Origin: Nocardioides luteus
GTDB taxonomy: Bacteria > Actinomycetota > Actinomycetes > Propionibacteriales > Nocardioidaceae
NCBI RefSeq assembly: GCF_000960475.2
Contig: NZ_JZDQ02000036.1
Coordinates: 1 to 61,818, forward strand
Direction of reading: 5' to 3'
DNA length: 61,818 nucleotides
Shown: positions 50,242-58,170 of the stretch, piece after piece
Position numbering within the stretch: the first letter of the stretch is position 1
Layout of the letters: each line of letters opens with the position of its first letter
The notes under the pieces: model-generated
What the model was told of the DNA's origin: nothing
Databases searched by the model: none
Seen by the model: the letters and a program-made list of their open reading frames with translations, nothing else
Program-made: the position numbers and the translations under genes

Positions 50242-51327
50242 ATGGCGAAGACACCGGCGGCACACGTGCAGGCAGGCGAGCGCGAGGTGCGGATCTCCAG
50301 CCCCGACCGGGTGATCTACGAGGCGACCGACCGCACCCCGGAGGTCACCAAGCTGATGGTCGCGGAGTTCTTCGCGACGGTCGGCGATCCGCTGATGCGG
50401 GCGCTGCGCGAGCGCCCGACCGCCCTGGAGCGCTGGCCCGACGGCTGGCGTGAGGGCATGAAGCTGGCCACCGGCCCGACCGACAAGGAGGGCGACGGCT
50501 TCTACCAGAAGCGCACGCCCAAGGGTGCCCCCGACTACCTCGAGGAGGTCGAGATCACCTTCCCGAGCGGGCGTAAGGCGCGAGAGATCTGCCCCACCGA
50601 ACTCGCGATCCCGGTCTGGTGCGCCCAGATGGGCACGCTCACCTTCCACCCGTGGCCGGTCCGCCGCGCGGACGTCGACCACCCCGACGAGCTGCGCATC
50701 GACCTCGACCCCCAGCCGGGCACCGATTTCGCCGACGTCGTGCGGGTCGCCGGCGTTGCCCGGGAGACCCTCGAGGAGCTCGGCCTGCGCGGTTTCGCGA
50801 AGACCAGCGGCAACCGCGGCGTCCACATCTACGTACGCATCCGCCCGGAGTGGACCTTCGAGGAGCTGCGCCACGCCGCGATCGGCTTCGGCCGCGAGCT
50901 GGAGCGCCGTGACGGGGGAGTGACCACCGCGTGGTGGAAGGAGGAGCGCGGGGAGCGCATCTTCGTCGACTTCAACCAGAACAACCGGGACCGGACGATC
51001 GCTTCGGCGTACTCGCTGCGTCCCAAGCCCGGCGCACCGGTCTCGACGCCGCTCACCTGGGAGGAGCTGGCCGACCTGAAGGATCCGCGCGAGCTCAACC
51101 TCTTCACCGTCCCCGACCTCCTCGCCGACGGCGACCGCTGGGCACAGATCGACGACGAGGCGTACGACCTCACGCCTCTGCTCGAGCTGTGGGAGAAGCT
51201 GCCCGGGGGTGAGCTCAACTTCCCGCCCGACTACCCGAAGATGCCGGGGGAGCCGCCGCGGGTGCAGCCGAGCAAGAAGGTCGCGTCCCACTGGGACGAG
51301 GAGGGCAACCGGATCGGCGACACGTAG
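50242..51327 (+). CDS. LigD-type primase-polymerase domain protein (NHEJ)
   Basis: A 361-residue archaeo-eukaryotic-primase-like polymerase equal to the PolDom of LigD. The metal-binding DxD is LRIDLDPQPG, the nucleotide site TSGNRGVHIYV and the third acid is in FVDFNQN. Such stand-alone enzymes add ribonucleotides and mediate end synapsis in bacterial non-homologous end joining. It is not fused to ligase; an ATP-dependent ligase is encoded 0.8 kb away on the opposite strand. No Ku gene is in the window. Its stop is 16 bp before the 6C-like RNA. Confidence 0.94.
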   Translation: MAKTPAAHVQAGEREVRISSPDRVIYEATDRTPEVTKLMVAEFFATVGDPLMRALRERPTALERWPDGWREGMKLATGPTDKEGDGFYQKRTPKGAPDYLEEVEITFPSGRKAREICPTELAIPVWCAQMGTLTFHPWPVRRADVDHPDELRIDLDPQPGTDFADVVRVAGVARETLEELGLRGFAKTSGNRGVHIYVRIRPEWTFEELRHAAIGFGRELERRDGGVTTAWWKEERGERIFVDFNQNNRDRTIASAYSLRPKPGAPVSTPLTWEELADLKDPRELNLFTVPDLLADGDRWAQIDDEAYDLTPLLELWEKLPGGELNFPPDYPKMPGEPPRVQPSKKVASHWDEEGNRIGDT

Positions 51328-51343
51328 TCGGCGGGAAATAGCA

Positions 51344-51440
51344 GAAGTGCCCGCTCAGCGCGGATCCCCCGATCGCACGAGCAGGCACTTCCTTGTCGCT
51401 GGATCCCCCCGGAACAGCGAACCCCAAGATCCTAGGGGAA
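51344..51440 (+). ncRNA. 6C-type small RNA
   Basis: Two stem-loops with C-rich loops identify the 6C class of actinobacterial RNAs. Stem 1 pairs GAAGTGCC (51344-51351) plus GCTC with GAGC plus GGCACTTC (51384-51391), its loop holding GATCCCCCG. Stem 2 pairs CGCTG (51397-51401) with CAGCG (51415-51419) around GATCCCCCCGGAA. A CCCC...GGGG hairpin (51422-51438) may be the terminator. Related RNAs include mycobacterial B11, which affects growth and gene expression by C-rich loop pairing to mRNAs. The assignment rests on memory of the consensus; a covariance search would settle it. Confidence 0.8.
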
Positions 51441-51467
51441 TGCGGTCCACAACTGCCACGGGAACCC

Positions 51468-51484
51468 GGTAACAGAGCGGTAAC
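51468..51484 (+). promoter_or_regulatory. GGTAAC direct repeat (MtrA-like box)
   Basis: GGTAAC occurs at 51468-51473 and 51479-51484, an 11-bp period, which is the layout of MtrA response-regulator boxes. No gene begins downstream on either strand within reach, so its target is unclear. Confidence 0.4.
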
Positions 51485-51527
51485 CTTTCGTGTGCCCTCT
51501 GTCACATTTGCGGATTTCGCGGTAATG

Positions 51528-51542
51528 GAGGCGAAACGCCTC
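51528..51542. terminator. Hairpin at the end of a minus-strand gene
   Basis: GAGGCG-AAA-CGCCTC is a perfect 6-bp stem with a 3-nt loop. It overlaps the stop codon of the 174-residue protein gene (stop at 51541-51543). Confidence 0.55.
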
Positions 51543-52065
51543 ACATTCCGTTGATTCCTTCGCCCTCGCCGGCCTGTTCGTCGAAGTTCTCGTGCTCGAT
51601 CAGGTGCAGCACCGGGACGTGGAGGTGGCGGCGGGCCTGGTGGGTCCAGTCGACGTGGAAGAACTCGGCGACCACGTGCGGCCGGGTCATGATGATCGCC
51701 TCTCGACCGTCGACCTCCGCAACCTTGGCGCGCAGCGCCTTGACCGGGTCCTGGACGAGCTCGCCGTGGGCGGAGGCGCCGGAGCTCTTCAGGACCTTCA
51801 GGGTCTGCTCGAGCGCCTTCTCGGCCTCTTCCTTGGCCTCCTCGCGCACCGCGTCGAGGTCGACCTCGTTCATCATCATGGCCGAGCCGAGGTATTCGGC
51901 CGCGCTGAGCGTGCCCATCGCCGACTCGATCCGTGCGGCGGCGTCCTCCAGGGGCAGCAGCACGTGGTAGACCGGGTCCTCGACTCCCTCGTGGAGGGAG
52001 TGGACCCGGGTCGCGTCGTCGAGGGTGATCGCCTGCTCGACAAGGAGAACGACGTCGTAGCTCAT
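51541..52065 (-). CDS. Conserved hypothetical protein (174 aa)
   Basis: I do not recognise the family. The 174-residue product begins MSYDVVLLVEQAITLDDATR. It contains a long acidic/basic helix (AVREEAKEEAEKALEQTLKV, about residues 74-93) and ends HVPVLHLIEHENF plus an acidic tail. The alternating strands and helices (VVLLVEQ, VYHVLLPL, EAIIMTRPHVV) recall a universal-stress-protein-like alpha/beta fold. It sits between the two NHEJ genes and follows the ligase by 20 bp on the same strand, so it may be cotranscribed with it. Confidence 0.8.
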   Translation of the reverse strand: MSYDVVLLVEQAITLDDATRVHSLHEGVEDPVYHVLLPLEDAAARIESAMGTLSAAEYLGSAMMMNEVDLDAVREEAKEEAEKALEQTLKVLKSSGASAHGELVQDPVKALRAKVAEVDGREAIIMTRPHVVAEFFHVDWTHQARRHLHVPVLHLIEHENFDEQAGEGEGINGM

Positions 52066-52085
52066 GCCACCGACCCTAGCCGGAT

Positions 52086-53195
52086 TTAACGGTGCTGTTC
52101 AGCAGGACCACCGAGCACTTCCGACAGATCGTATGCCACGGGTTCCTCGAGCTGCTCGTAGCCGCACGACTCCGGGTCGCGGTCGGGGCGCCAGCGCTTG
52201 AACTGCGCGGTGTGCCGGAACCGGCGTCCCTCCATGTGGTCGTAGCCCACCTCGACAACCCGCTCCGGGCGCAGCGGCGTGAAGGACAGGTCCTTCCCCT
52301 GCGACCAGCGGCTCTGGGTGCCGGGGACGCGGTCGGGGTTGGCGGTCAGGAACTCCTGCCAGCGGCCCCAGGGGTGCTCCTCGATGGGGACGACCAGCTC
52401 CTGCATCTCCTGCCACAGCTCGGCGCGTCGCGCGGCGGTGAAGGAGGCCGAGACGCCGATGTGCTGCAGCTCCGGCTGCCCGTCCTCCCCGGGGGCGTAC
52501 AGGCCCAGCAGCAGGCTCCCGAGCAGCGGCTTCTCCGGCGTCGACGTCTTGTGCTCGCGGTAACCCGCCACGACCACGTCGGCCGTACGCGAGTGCTTGA
52601 TCTTCAGCATCGTCCGCTTGTCGGGGGAGTAGGGCGCGTCCAGCGGCTTGGCGATCACCCCGTCCAGCCCGGCGCCCTCGAACCGGGTGAACCAGTCCTG
52701 GGCCATCTCGGGGTCGGTCGTCGTCGTGCACAGATGGACGTTGTCGGAGGCCACCGTCGTGAAGACCTCCTCGAGCGCCGCCCGCCGCTCGGTCAGCGGC
52801 TTCTCCAGGAAGCTCTCCTCGCCGACCGCGAGCAGATCGAAGGCCGCGTACGCAGCCGGTGTCTCCTTCGCCAGCAGCGTGATCCGGGACGCCGCCGGGT
52901 GGATCCGCTGCTGCAGCACCTCGAACTCCAGCCGGTTGCCGATCGCCACGAAGATCTCCCCGTCGAGCACGATCTTCTCCGGCAGCGTTGTGCGGAGCGC
53001 CTCCACGACCTCGGGGAAGTAGCGCGTCAGCGGCTTGGTGTTGCGCGAGGCCAGCTCCACCTCGTCGCCGTCCTTGAACACGATGCACCGGAACCCGTCC
53101 CACTTGGGCTCGAACGCATAGCCTCCGTCCGTCGGCACGCCCTTCACGGGCTTCGCGAGCATCGGCAGGATCGGCGGCATCACGGGAAGGTCCAC
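52086..53195 (-). CDS. ATP-dependent DNA ligase (LigC/LigD-ligase type)
   Basis: A 369-residue ATP-dependent DNA ligase. Motif I is EPKWDGFRC with the adenylated Lys; LDGEIF is motif III, DGVIAKP motif IV and LKIKH motif V. An OB-fold follows and ends at the motif VI-like FRHTAQFKRWRPD. The enzyme seals DNA ends in NHEJ or base excision repair. The fusion to a polymerase and nuclease seen in mycobacterial LigD is absent; the polymerase is the separate gene at 50242. ATG 53195 or 53180 could be the start. Confidence 0.93.
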   Translation of the reverse strand: MDLPVMPPILPMLAKPVKGVPTDGGYAFEPKWDGFRCIVFKDGDEVELASRNTKPLTRYFPEVVEALRTTLPEKIVLDGEIFVAIGNRLEFEVLQQRIHPAASRITLLAKETPAAYAAFDLLAVGEESFLEKPLTERRAALEEVFTTVASDNVHLCTTTTDPEMAQDWFTRFEGAGLDGVIAKPLDAPYSPDKRTMLKIKHSRTADVVVAGYREHKTSTPEKPLLGSLLLGLYAPGEDGQPELQHIGVSASFTAARRAELWQEMQELVVPIEEHPWGRWQEFLTANPDRVPGTQSRWSQGKDLSFTPLRPERVVEVGYDHMEGRRFRHTAQFKRWRPDRDPESCGYEQLEEPVAYDLSEVLGGPAEQHR

Positions 53196-53229
53196 GTGCT
53201 CACGGTAGGCGATCTTCGCGCCGCCCGCG

Positions 53230-53856
53230 TCAGCGTTCGACGGGACTCGGGTTGAGCACGGACATGTCCAGGTCGCTGGTGCGCAGGCGGTAGACCTGAA
53301 GCCTCAGGTCGTAGTACTTCTCCGTCTCCCCGACCCAGTCCATGCCGATGCGGCGAGCCGCGCGGATGCCGTGCTCGTTCCCGGGTCGTACGACGGCGAA
53401 GATCTCCTCCTCGCCGTTGGCGAACGCGTAGTGGGCGAGGGCGTGCCCGGCTTCCGAGCCCAGTCCCCGTCCCCATGCCCAGGGGGCGAGCTGGTAGCCC
53501 ACCTCCAGGTCTTCGTCCTCCGGAGGGAGCGGAAGGATCTGTGCCGATCCCGCGACACGTCCGCTCTCGATCTCCTCGACCGCCCATCGGCCGCTCGCTC
53601 GGCCGGCAGGTCCGGGAGGTGCTGCGAGCCAGCTGCTGATCGTCGACAGCATGGAGTCGTGGTCGGTGACCCGTTCCATGGCCGGCGCCAGCCAGCGGGA
53701 GACCTGGGCACTGCCGTAGATCTCGAGTGCCGCAGGGGCGTCGTCCTCGCGCCATGGCCGAAGCCGCACCCGCGACGTACGAATGGTCGAACCATCGATC
53801 GTGACTTCATCAGCCAACGTGAGCTCCTCGAAAGGATGTGTCGCATCCGCCGACAA
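53230..53856 (-). CDS. RimJ/RimL-type GNAT acetyltransferase
   Basis: A 208-residue GNAT protein of the RimJ/RimL branch. TSRVRLRPWREDDAPAAL is the typical N-terminal strand-helix. VGYQLAPWAWGRGLGSEAG contains the acetyl-CoA loop and VRPGNEHGIRAARRIGMDW the last conserved helix. Such enzymes acetylate ribosomal protein N termini or small molecules. It is a single-gene unit on the minus strand next to the tRNA region. Confidence 0.88.
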   Translation of the reverse strand: MSADATHPFEELTLADEVTIDGSTIRTSRVRLRPWREDDAPAALEIYGSAQVSRWLAPAMERVTDHDSMLSTISSWLAAPPGPAGRASGRWAVEEIESGRVAGSAQILPLPPEDEDLEVGYQLAPWAWGRGLGSEAGHALAHYAFANGEEEIFAVVRPGNEHGIRAARRIGMDWVGETEKYYDLRLQVYRLRTSDLDMSVLNPSPVER

Positions 53857-53998
53857 CGCGACGAGGAGACGCGTGCGACACGGGGGCGGTGATTCGACGA
53901 TAGCGCGCTCCGCCCAGTCCGGTGCCGGATCATGCTGAGTCAGTGCGGTGAGCGCAGCCTGTGCCGTCTACAGTTGTCCCGTGCGTTTCGGCGTACGT

Positions 53999-54077
53999 TC
54001 CCCGGTTGGTCTGCCGGCAGGGCCCGCCTGACTTTGAATCAGGACTAGCGACGTAGGTTCGACTCCTACCCGGGGAG
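53999..54077 (+). tRNA. tRNA-Gln (TTG), unusual form
   Basis: A cloverleaf is seen: acceptor TCCCCGG/CCGGGGA, D stem GGTC/GGCC with loop TGCCGGCAG, anticodon stem CCTGA/TCAGG with loop CTTTGAA (anticodon TTG), and T stem GTAGG/CCTAC with loop TTCGACT. U1-A72 and discriminator G73 agree with glutamine identity. It is odd in having an extra nucleotide after the D stem and a 9-nt variable region. CCA is not encoded. A TACAGT at 53969-53974 could be its -10. Confidence 0.8.
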
Positions 54078-54079
54078 CA

Positions 54080-54281
54080 GTGTTTCGTAACCTGCGCATC
54101 GGCAGATCAGGCTATGACATCGACGCGGTGCTGGCCACGCTGACCGATGACTGCGTTTGCAGCTGGCGAGGCCAGGCCGGCCATCGCGAGGCTCCGTGGC
54201 GATCGCCTCGCCTACCTCCGTGAGTACGCCACCAGTGCCCCGCTCTATGAATGGACCGGTACGTGGCGCGATCAGCAATGA
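54080..54281 (+). pseudogene. Decayed SnoaL/NTF2-like gene fragment
   Basis: Two reading frames carry pieces of one family. From 54080 the frame gives VFRNLRIG...YDIDAVLATLTDDC, like the N-terminal half of a SnoaL-like (NTF2-fold) protein. A different frame from about 54160 gives ARLRGDRLAYLREYATSAP and LYEWTGTWRDQQ before a stop at 54279, like its C terminus. The middle of the gene is missing and a frameshift separates the parts. It begins 2 bp after the tRNA, suggesting that insertion or deletion at the tRNA destroyed it. Confidence 0.5.
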
Positions 54282-54326
54282 GGCGCTCTTGAACGCCAGA
54301 CAGGTGAATCGGCGTCGACCGCCGCT

Positions 54327-55028
54327 CTACCGGGCTCGCGACTGCCGTGCCGTCTCATACGCGGGCGCGCGTAGGCGGCGGTGCCATTCGTAGATCTCGA
54401 GCCCGGGTGGTGTCGAGCGGGTCGGGTCGAAGGAGAGCAGGGGGTCGCGGTCGGACTCGGTGGTCAGCTCGAGCATCGCGAATGACTTCCAGTCCGTGCC
54501 TGGCCGTGCCCACACCAGTTGCCACGTGGCCTCGCCGACGAGCTGCGCTCCGAGCCAGACCGGCCCGGTGGGCGTGCGGTACGGGAGCAGCGTGCTGAAG
54601 AACCCGTCGGAGAGACGGGTCCTGGGAGCCAGCAGGAATCGGGTCCATCGACCGTGCCCGGTGGTGGCGAGCAGGAGGTCGGCGTGCTCACCGCGGCTGG
54701 TGGGAACGCGCAAGGCGAGTCCGTTGACATCGGGCACCGGCTCGGGCAGGCCCACTGCGCGGGAGAGTCGTACCACCACCTCGTGCGACCCACCTTCATC
54801 GAGGAACGCGGCGCCAGTGGTGGCCCCCGGGTGTCGCCGCAGCACGGCCAGGCGCACCGTGCCGTGCGGGTGCAGGGGCTTGTCGGCGGGGCGCAGGCGG
54901 GCGAGTACGTCGACGGCGGTCTGCAGCACACGGCCGCCCGTTCGCGCCATCGAGCCGGTGACGGCGTGAGCCAGTCCGTGCCTGCTCGGACGGTCGTCAG
55001 CAGGAACCACAACATCAGCTGGTTTCAC
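54327..55028 (-). CDS. Conserved hypothetical protein (233 aa)
   Basis: Not confidently recognised. The 233-residue product contains HPHGTVRLAVLRRHPGA, HEVVVRLSRAVGLPEP, DVNGLALRVP and LLATTGHGRWTRFLLAPR. These resemble an actinobacterial group sometimes annotated as phosphodiesterase or catalase-like, and the VRLSRAVG...VNGLALRVP pattern recalls the catalase beta-barrel, though the haem Tyr and His are not evident. There is no signal peptide. It is on the same strand as the alpha/beta hydrolase upstream (89-bp gap). Confidence 0.75.
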   Translation of the reverse strand: MKPADVVVPADDRPSRHGLAHAVTGSMARTGGRVLQTAVDVLARLRPADKPLHPHGTVRLAVLRRHPGATTGAAFLDEGGSHEVVVRLSRAVGLPEPVPDVNGLALRVPTSRGEHADLLLATTGHGRWTRFLLAPRTRLSDGFFSTLLPYRTPTGPVWLGAQLVGEATWQLVWARPGTDWKSFAMLELTTESDRDPLLSFDPTRSTPPGLEIYEWHRRLRAPAYETARQSRAR

Positions 55029-55117
55029 GCGGTTGGCCTTCCTGGGGAGGCGTGGTCACCTCGAGTGGCACGCAGGATGAACGCCGATGCTCGGATCGGT
55101 ACCCGTGAACGACGACG

Positions 55118-55894
55118 TCATGTGCGGCGGAGGAAGAAGCGGAGGACGTCGTTGAACGCCTGGGGCGCCTCGAGGTTGCTGACGTGGCCGCAGCCGGGGA
55201 TGACGGCGAGGTCGGCGCCCGGGATCCGGCGCCGGAACTCGTGGGCGACCGACAAGGGCGAGCGGGCGTCGAGGGCGCCCCAGATGAGCTGGGTGGGCAC
55301 CCGGATGGTGTCGAGCACGTCGTTCAGGTCGGCGTGAGCCATCGCGGTCAGGGCGGTGAGCATGCTGTGGCGGCGTACGTCGGCTGATATCGCCTCCATC
55401 AGAGGCATGAACTGCGCCGGCGGAGGGCCGGCGAAGAGGCCGGGGAGGGTCGGGTCGAAGCTGTCGGCCGGCTGATCGCGGAGGCCGGCGAGGCGGGCGT
55501 CGGCCTCATCGGCGCCGAGCGAGCCGCGCCAGCCGGCGTAGCCGTCCGCGAGGACCAGGCTCCGCACCACCTCGGGGTGGCGGCGGTACAGCTCGAGGAT
55601 GACGGTCACTCCCCAGGAGATCCCGACAAGGGTGCACGGGGAGACGTCCAGCGCGCGGATCAGGCCGGCCAGGGAGTCGGCGTAGTCGCTCAACCCGAAG
55701 CCCGCGGGTACGTCGGAGGATCCGCCGGCTCCCGGCTCGTCCCACGCGATGACGGTGAACTCGTCGGCAAGAGCGTCGAGCTGCGGGGACCACGTGCGAC
55801 CGTCCTCGGCGCCGCCGTGGACGAACACCACCGCGGGTCCGTTCCCGGCCCGCCGGAACGCGAGATTGAGCCCGTCGATCTCCACGACATCCAT
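55118..55894 (-). CDS. Alpha/beta hydrolase
   Basis: A 258-residue alpha/beta hydrolase. The oxyanion region is FVHGGAEDGRTW, the nucleophile elbow GISWG, the acid GALDARSP and the catalytic His in PGCGHVSNLEAP. It is close in form to haloperoxidase-like and esterase families, with a small cap (about 125-180). It has no signal peptide. The upstream 230-bp gap to the cytidylyltransferase contains several AT-richer stretches (TTGACA at about 55929) that may be promoters for both strands. Confidence 0.92.
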   Translation of the reverse strand: MDVVEIDGLNLAFRRAGNGPAVVFVHGGAEDGRTWSPQLDALADEFTVIAWDEPGAGGSSDVPAGFGLSDYADSLAGLIRALDVSPCTLVGISWGVTVILELYRRHPEVVRSLVLADGYAGWRGSLGADEADARLAGLRDQPADSFDPTLPGLFAGPPPAQFMPLMEAISADVRRHSMLTALTAMAHADLNDVLDTIRVPTQLIWGALDARSPLSVAHEFRRRIPGADLAVIPGCGHVSNLEAPQAFNDVLRFFLRRT

Positions 55895-56127
55895 GCTTCG
55901 ACGCTAGCTCAGCAGCCGCGTTTCGGCTTGACACATCGGGCAACAATGGCCATGCGCCGTTCATCTTCGTGTAAGGTCGCCGGGCTTCCTGTGCACGTCC
56001 GCGTGTCGCGTTGGTGATTGCGGAGATGCGCAGGGTGGTATGGATACTGGCCTCATCTCGAGGTCGTGGGGGAGCAGGGTGTAAAGTCGCCCAAACTAAT
56101 CGACAAACACTTGGAGGAAGCGTGGGC

Positions 56128-56559
56128 ATGGGACCGGTCATCGGTTACGTACCTGGCGTGTTCGATCTCTTCCACATCGGTCACCTCAACATGCTGCGCC
56201 AGGCGCGAGAGCGCTGCGACACGTTGATCGCGGGTGTGGTCTCCGACGAGGTCTGCGAGACGACGAAGGGGATCATCCCGACCGTCCCGCTCGTCGAGAG
56301 GCTGGAGATCGTCGAGGCGATCGGGATCGTGGACGCGGTCTACGCCGAGCGCACCACCGACAAGGTCGACTCCTGGCGTGAGGTCGGGTTCACCCACCTC
56401 TTCAAGGGCGATGACTGGAAGGGCACCGAGAAGGGCGACGCGCTCGAGAAGAAGATGGCGTCGGTCGGTGTCGAGGTCGTCTACTTCCCCTACACGCTCC
56501 AGACCAGCAGCACCGCCCTGCGGAAGGCGATCGCGCGAGAAGGCGCCCAGGTCTCGTGA
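56128..56559 (+). CDS. Glycerol-3-phosphate cytidylyltransferase-like (TagD/GCT family)
   Basis: A 143-residue nucleotidyltransferase. The nucleotide-binding segment GYVPGVFDLFHIGHLNML has the HxGH motif (residues 16-19), and the C-terminal signature TSSTALRK replaces the usual RTxGISTT. It makes a CDP-activated alcohol such as CDP-glycerol or CDP-ribitol from CTP and the phosphate. GGAGGA at 56113-56118 serves this ATG (10 nt) or the in-frame GTG at 56122. The stop overlaps the next gene (GTGA), so this is the first gene of a three-gene operon with a LicD-like transferase. Confidence 0.9.
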   Translation: MGPVIGYVPGVFDLFHIGHLNMLRQARERCDTLIAGVVSDEVCETTKGIIPTVPLVERLEIVEAIGIVDAVYAERTTDKVDSWREVGFTHLFKGDDWKGTEKGDALEKKMASVGVEVVYFPYTLQTSSTALRKAIAREGAQVS

Positions 56560-58169
56560 CCGTCAGTGCCCCCACCTCCGGCGGACAGTTCGAGATCTCC
56601 GACGAGGGTGTCCTCGTCCGGAACTCTTCGACGCCGGTCCTGGTCCTCTCCGTCGACGGTCAATACGTCTGGTCCCTGACCCCCGACCGCGACGGCCACG
56701 CGGTCGACGGCGGCACCATGGTGCCCTGGCCGACCGTGCTCACCCGGTTCCTGAACGGCTCCGCGACGATCACCATCGCCGACTACGACGGTGAGGTGCT
56801 CTTCGAGGAGAAGGTCTCCCTCGGCACCCGCGAGGGAGCCATCTCGATCGTCGACGGCAGCGGCCACCCGCTCAGCGTCGACAAGGTCGGCCACCTGACC
56901 CGCTCGTTCGAGGCCACCGACGAAAGCATCCGCGCCGAGATCCTCGAGGGCACCCAGCGCGTCCTCGCCGACCTCCGCGACGTCGTCGGCGTCGAGGCCT
57001 ACCTCAACTACGGTGCGCTGCTCGGTGCGATCCGCGAGGGCCGGATGCTCGGCCACGACTCCGACACCGACGTCTGCTACCTCTCCAAGCACACCTTCCC
57101 GGCCGACATCATCACCGAGTCGTACGCCATCGAGCGCACCATGCGCGAGCGCGGCTGGAGCATCCTGCGGATGTCCGGCGGCGACATCAAGGTGCTGCTC
57201 GAGGTCTCCGACGGCCGCAAGGTGCACATCGACATCTTCGTGGCGTTCTACGTGCCCGACAAGGACGGCGAGCCGGTCTTCTACCAGCTCGGCAACCGCT
57301 CCGGCCGGCTGCGCCGCGAGGCGATCGTGCCGGTCTCGACGATCAACCTGCACGGCTACGACTTCCCGGCTCCCGCCGAGCCCGAGGAGATGCTGGCCTT
57401 CATCTACGGCCCGAAGTGGCGCACCCCGGACCCGTCGTTCAAGTACGCGGACCCGCCGGCCGGCGTACGCCGCCTGGACGGCTGGCTGCGCGGCTTCCGC
57501 ACCGACATGGGGTTCTGGACCGAGTTCCACAACACCCACGGCAGCGAGCTCGAGACCAAGCAGTCCTACTTCGCGACGCAGGTCGCCAAGCAGCTTCCCG
57601 AGGGCGCGAAGGTGGTCGACCTCGGCTCCGGCGCGATCGGCCGCGACGGTCGCTTCTTCGCCCGCAAGGGACACCCGGTGCGCTCGGTGGACTTCTCCCG
57701 CGCCGCGGTGGCCGCCGTGCGCCGCCGGGCCGAGCGCCACAACCTCCCGCTGGTCTCCGACCAGCTCATCCTCGGCGAGCTCCGCTCGACGCTGACGCTG
57801 GGCGCGCGGCTGGCCCGCGACCCGCACCACCTCTACGCCCGCGACCTGATCGGCTGCCTCGACGAGGCGGCCCGACACCAGCTCTGGACCCTGTCGAAGA
57901 TGGCCCTGCGCCCCGCCGGCGGCAAGCTCTACCTCGAGTTCGCGGCCACCGGTGAGAACCTGCCCGAGCCGAAGCCCGAAGGTCTCGTACGCCGTGTCGA
58001 CCCCGTGCTCGTCCAGGCCGAGATCGAGGCGGCCGGCGGTGTGGTCGAGCATCTCGAGATCGTCGACGCCCGGGACATGCTCGAGGACCCGCTGCCGCGG
58101 GTCGCGCGGATGCGTGCCTCCTGGCCTTCGCTCCACAACCTGGCTCAGCAGTCTGCAGAAGGAAACTGA
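56556..58169 (+). CDS. LicD-like phosphotransferase fused to a class I methyltransferase
   Basis: A 537-residue fusion. Residues 1-120 are beta-rich and unassigned. Residues about 150-320 match the LicD/fukutin-type nucleotidyltransferase fold: YLNYGALLGAIREGRMLGHD, SDTDVCYL and a later HIDIF segment hold the acidic metal site. Residues about 345-460 form an S-adenosylmethionine-dependent methyltransferase with motif I VVDLGSGAIGRDG and SVDFSRAAVAA. LicD proteins move a phospho-alcohol from a CDP donor to a glycan. With the upstream cytidylyltransferase, this predicts decoration of a cell-surface polymer with a phospho-alcohol and a methyl group. Confidence 0.87.
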   Translation: MTVSAPTSGGQFEISDEGVLVRNSSTPVLVLSVDGQYVWSLTPDRDGHAVDGGTMVPWPTVLTRFLNGSATITIADYDGEVLFEEKVSLGTREGAISIVDGSGHPLSVDKVGHLTRSFEATDESIRAEILEGTQRVLADLRDVVGVEAYLNYGALLGAIREGRMLGHDSDTDVCYLSKHTFPADIITESYAIERTMRERGWSILRMSGGDIKVLLEVSDGRKVHIDIFVAFYVPDKDGEPVFYQLGNRSGRLRREAIVPVSTINLHGYDFPAPAEPEEMLAFIYGPKWRTPDPSFKYADPPAGVRRLDGWLRGFRTDMGFWTEFHNTHGSELETKQSYFATQVAKQLPEGAKVVDLGSGAIGRDGRFFARKGHPVRSVDFSRAAVAAVRRRAERHNLPLVSDQLILGELRSTLTLGARLARDPHHLYARDLIGCLDEAARHQLWTLSKMALRPAGGKLYLEFAATGENLPEPKPEGLVRRVDPVLVQAEIEAAGGVVEHLEIVDARDMLEDPLPRVARMRASWPSLHNLAQQSAEGN

Positions 58170-58170
58170 C

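Noticed and set aside
51344..51440. c-di-AMP (ydaO) riboswitch
   Set aside because: The conserved ydaO core is absent and no cell-wall hydrolase follows. The two C-rich loops fit the 6C class better.
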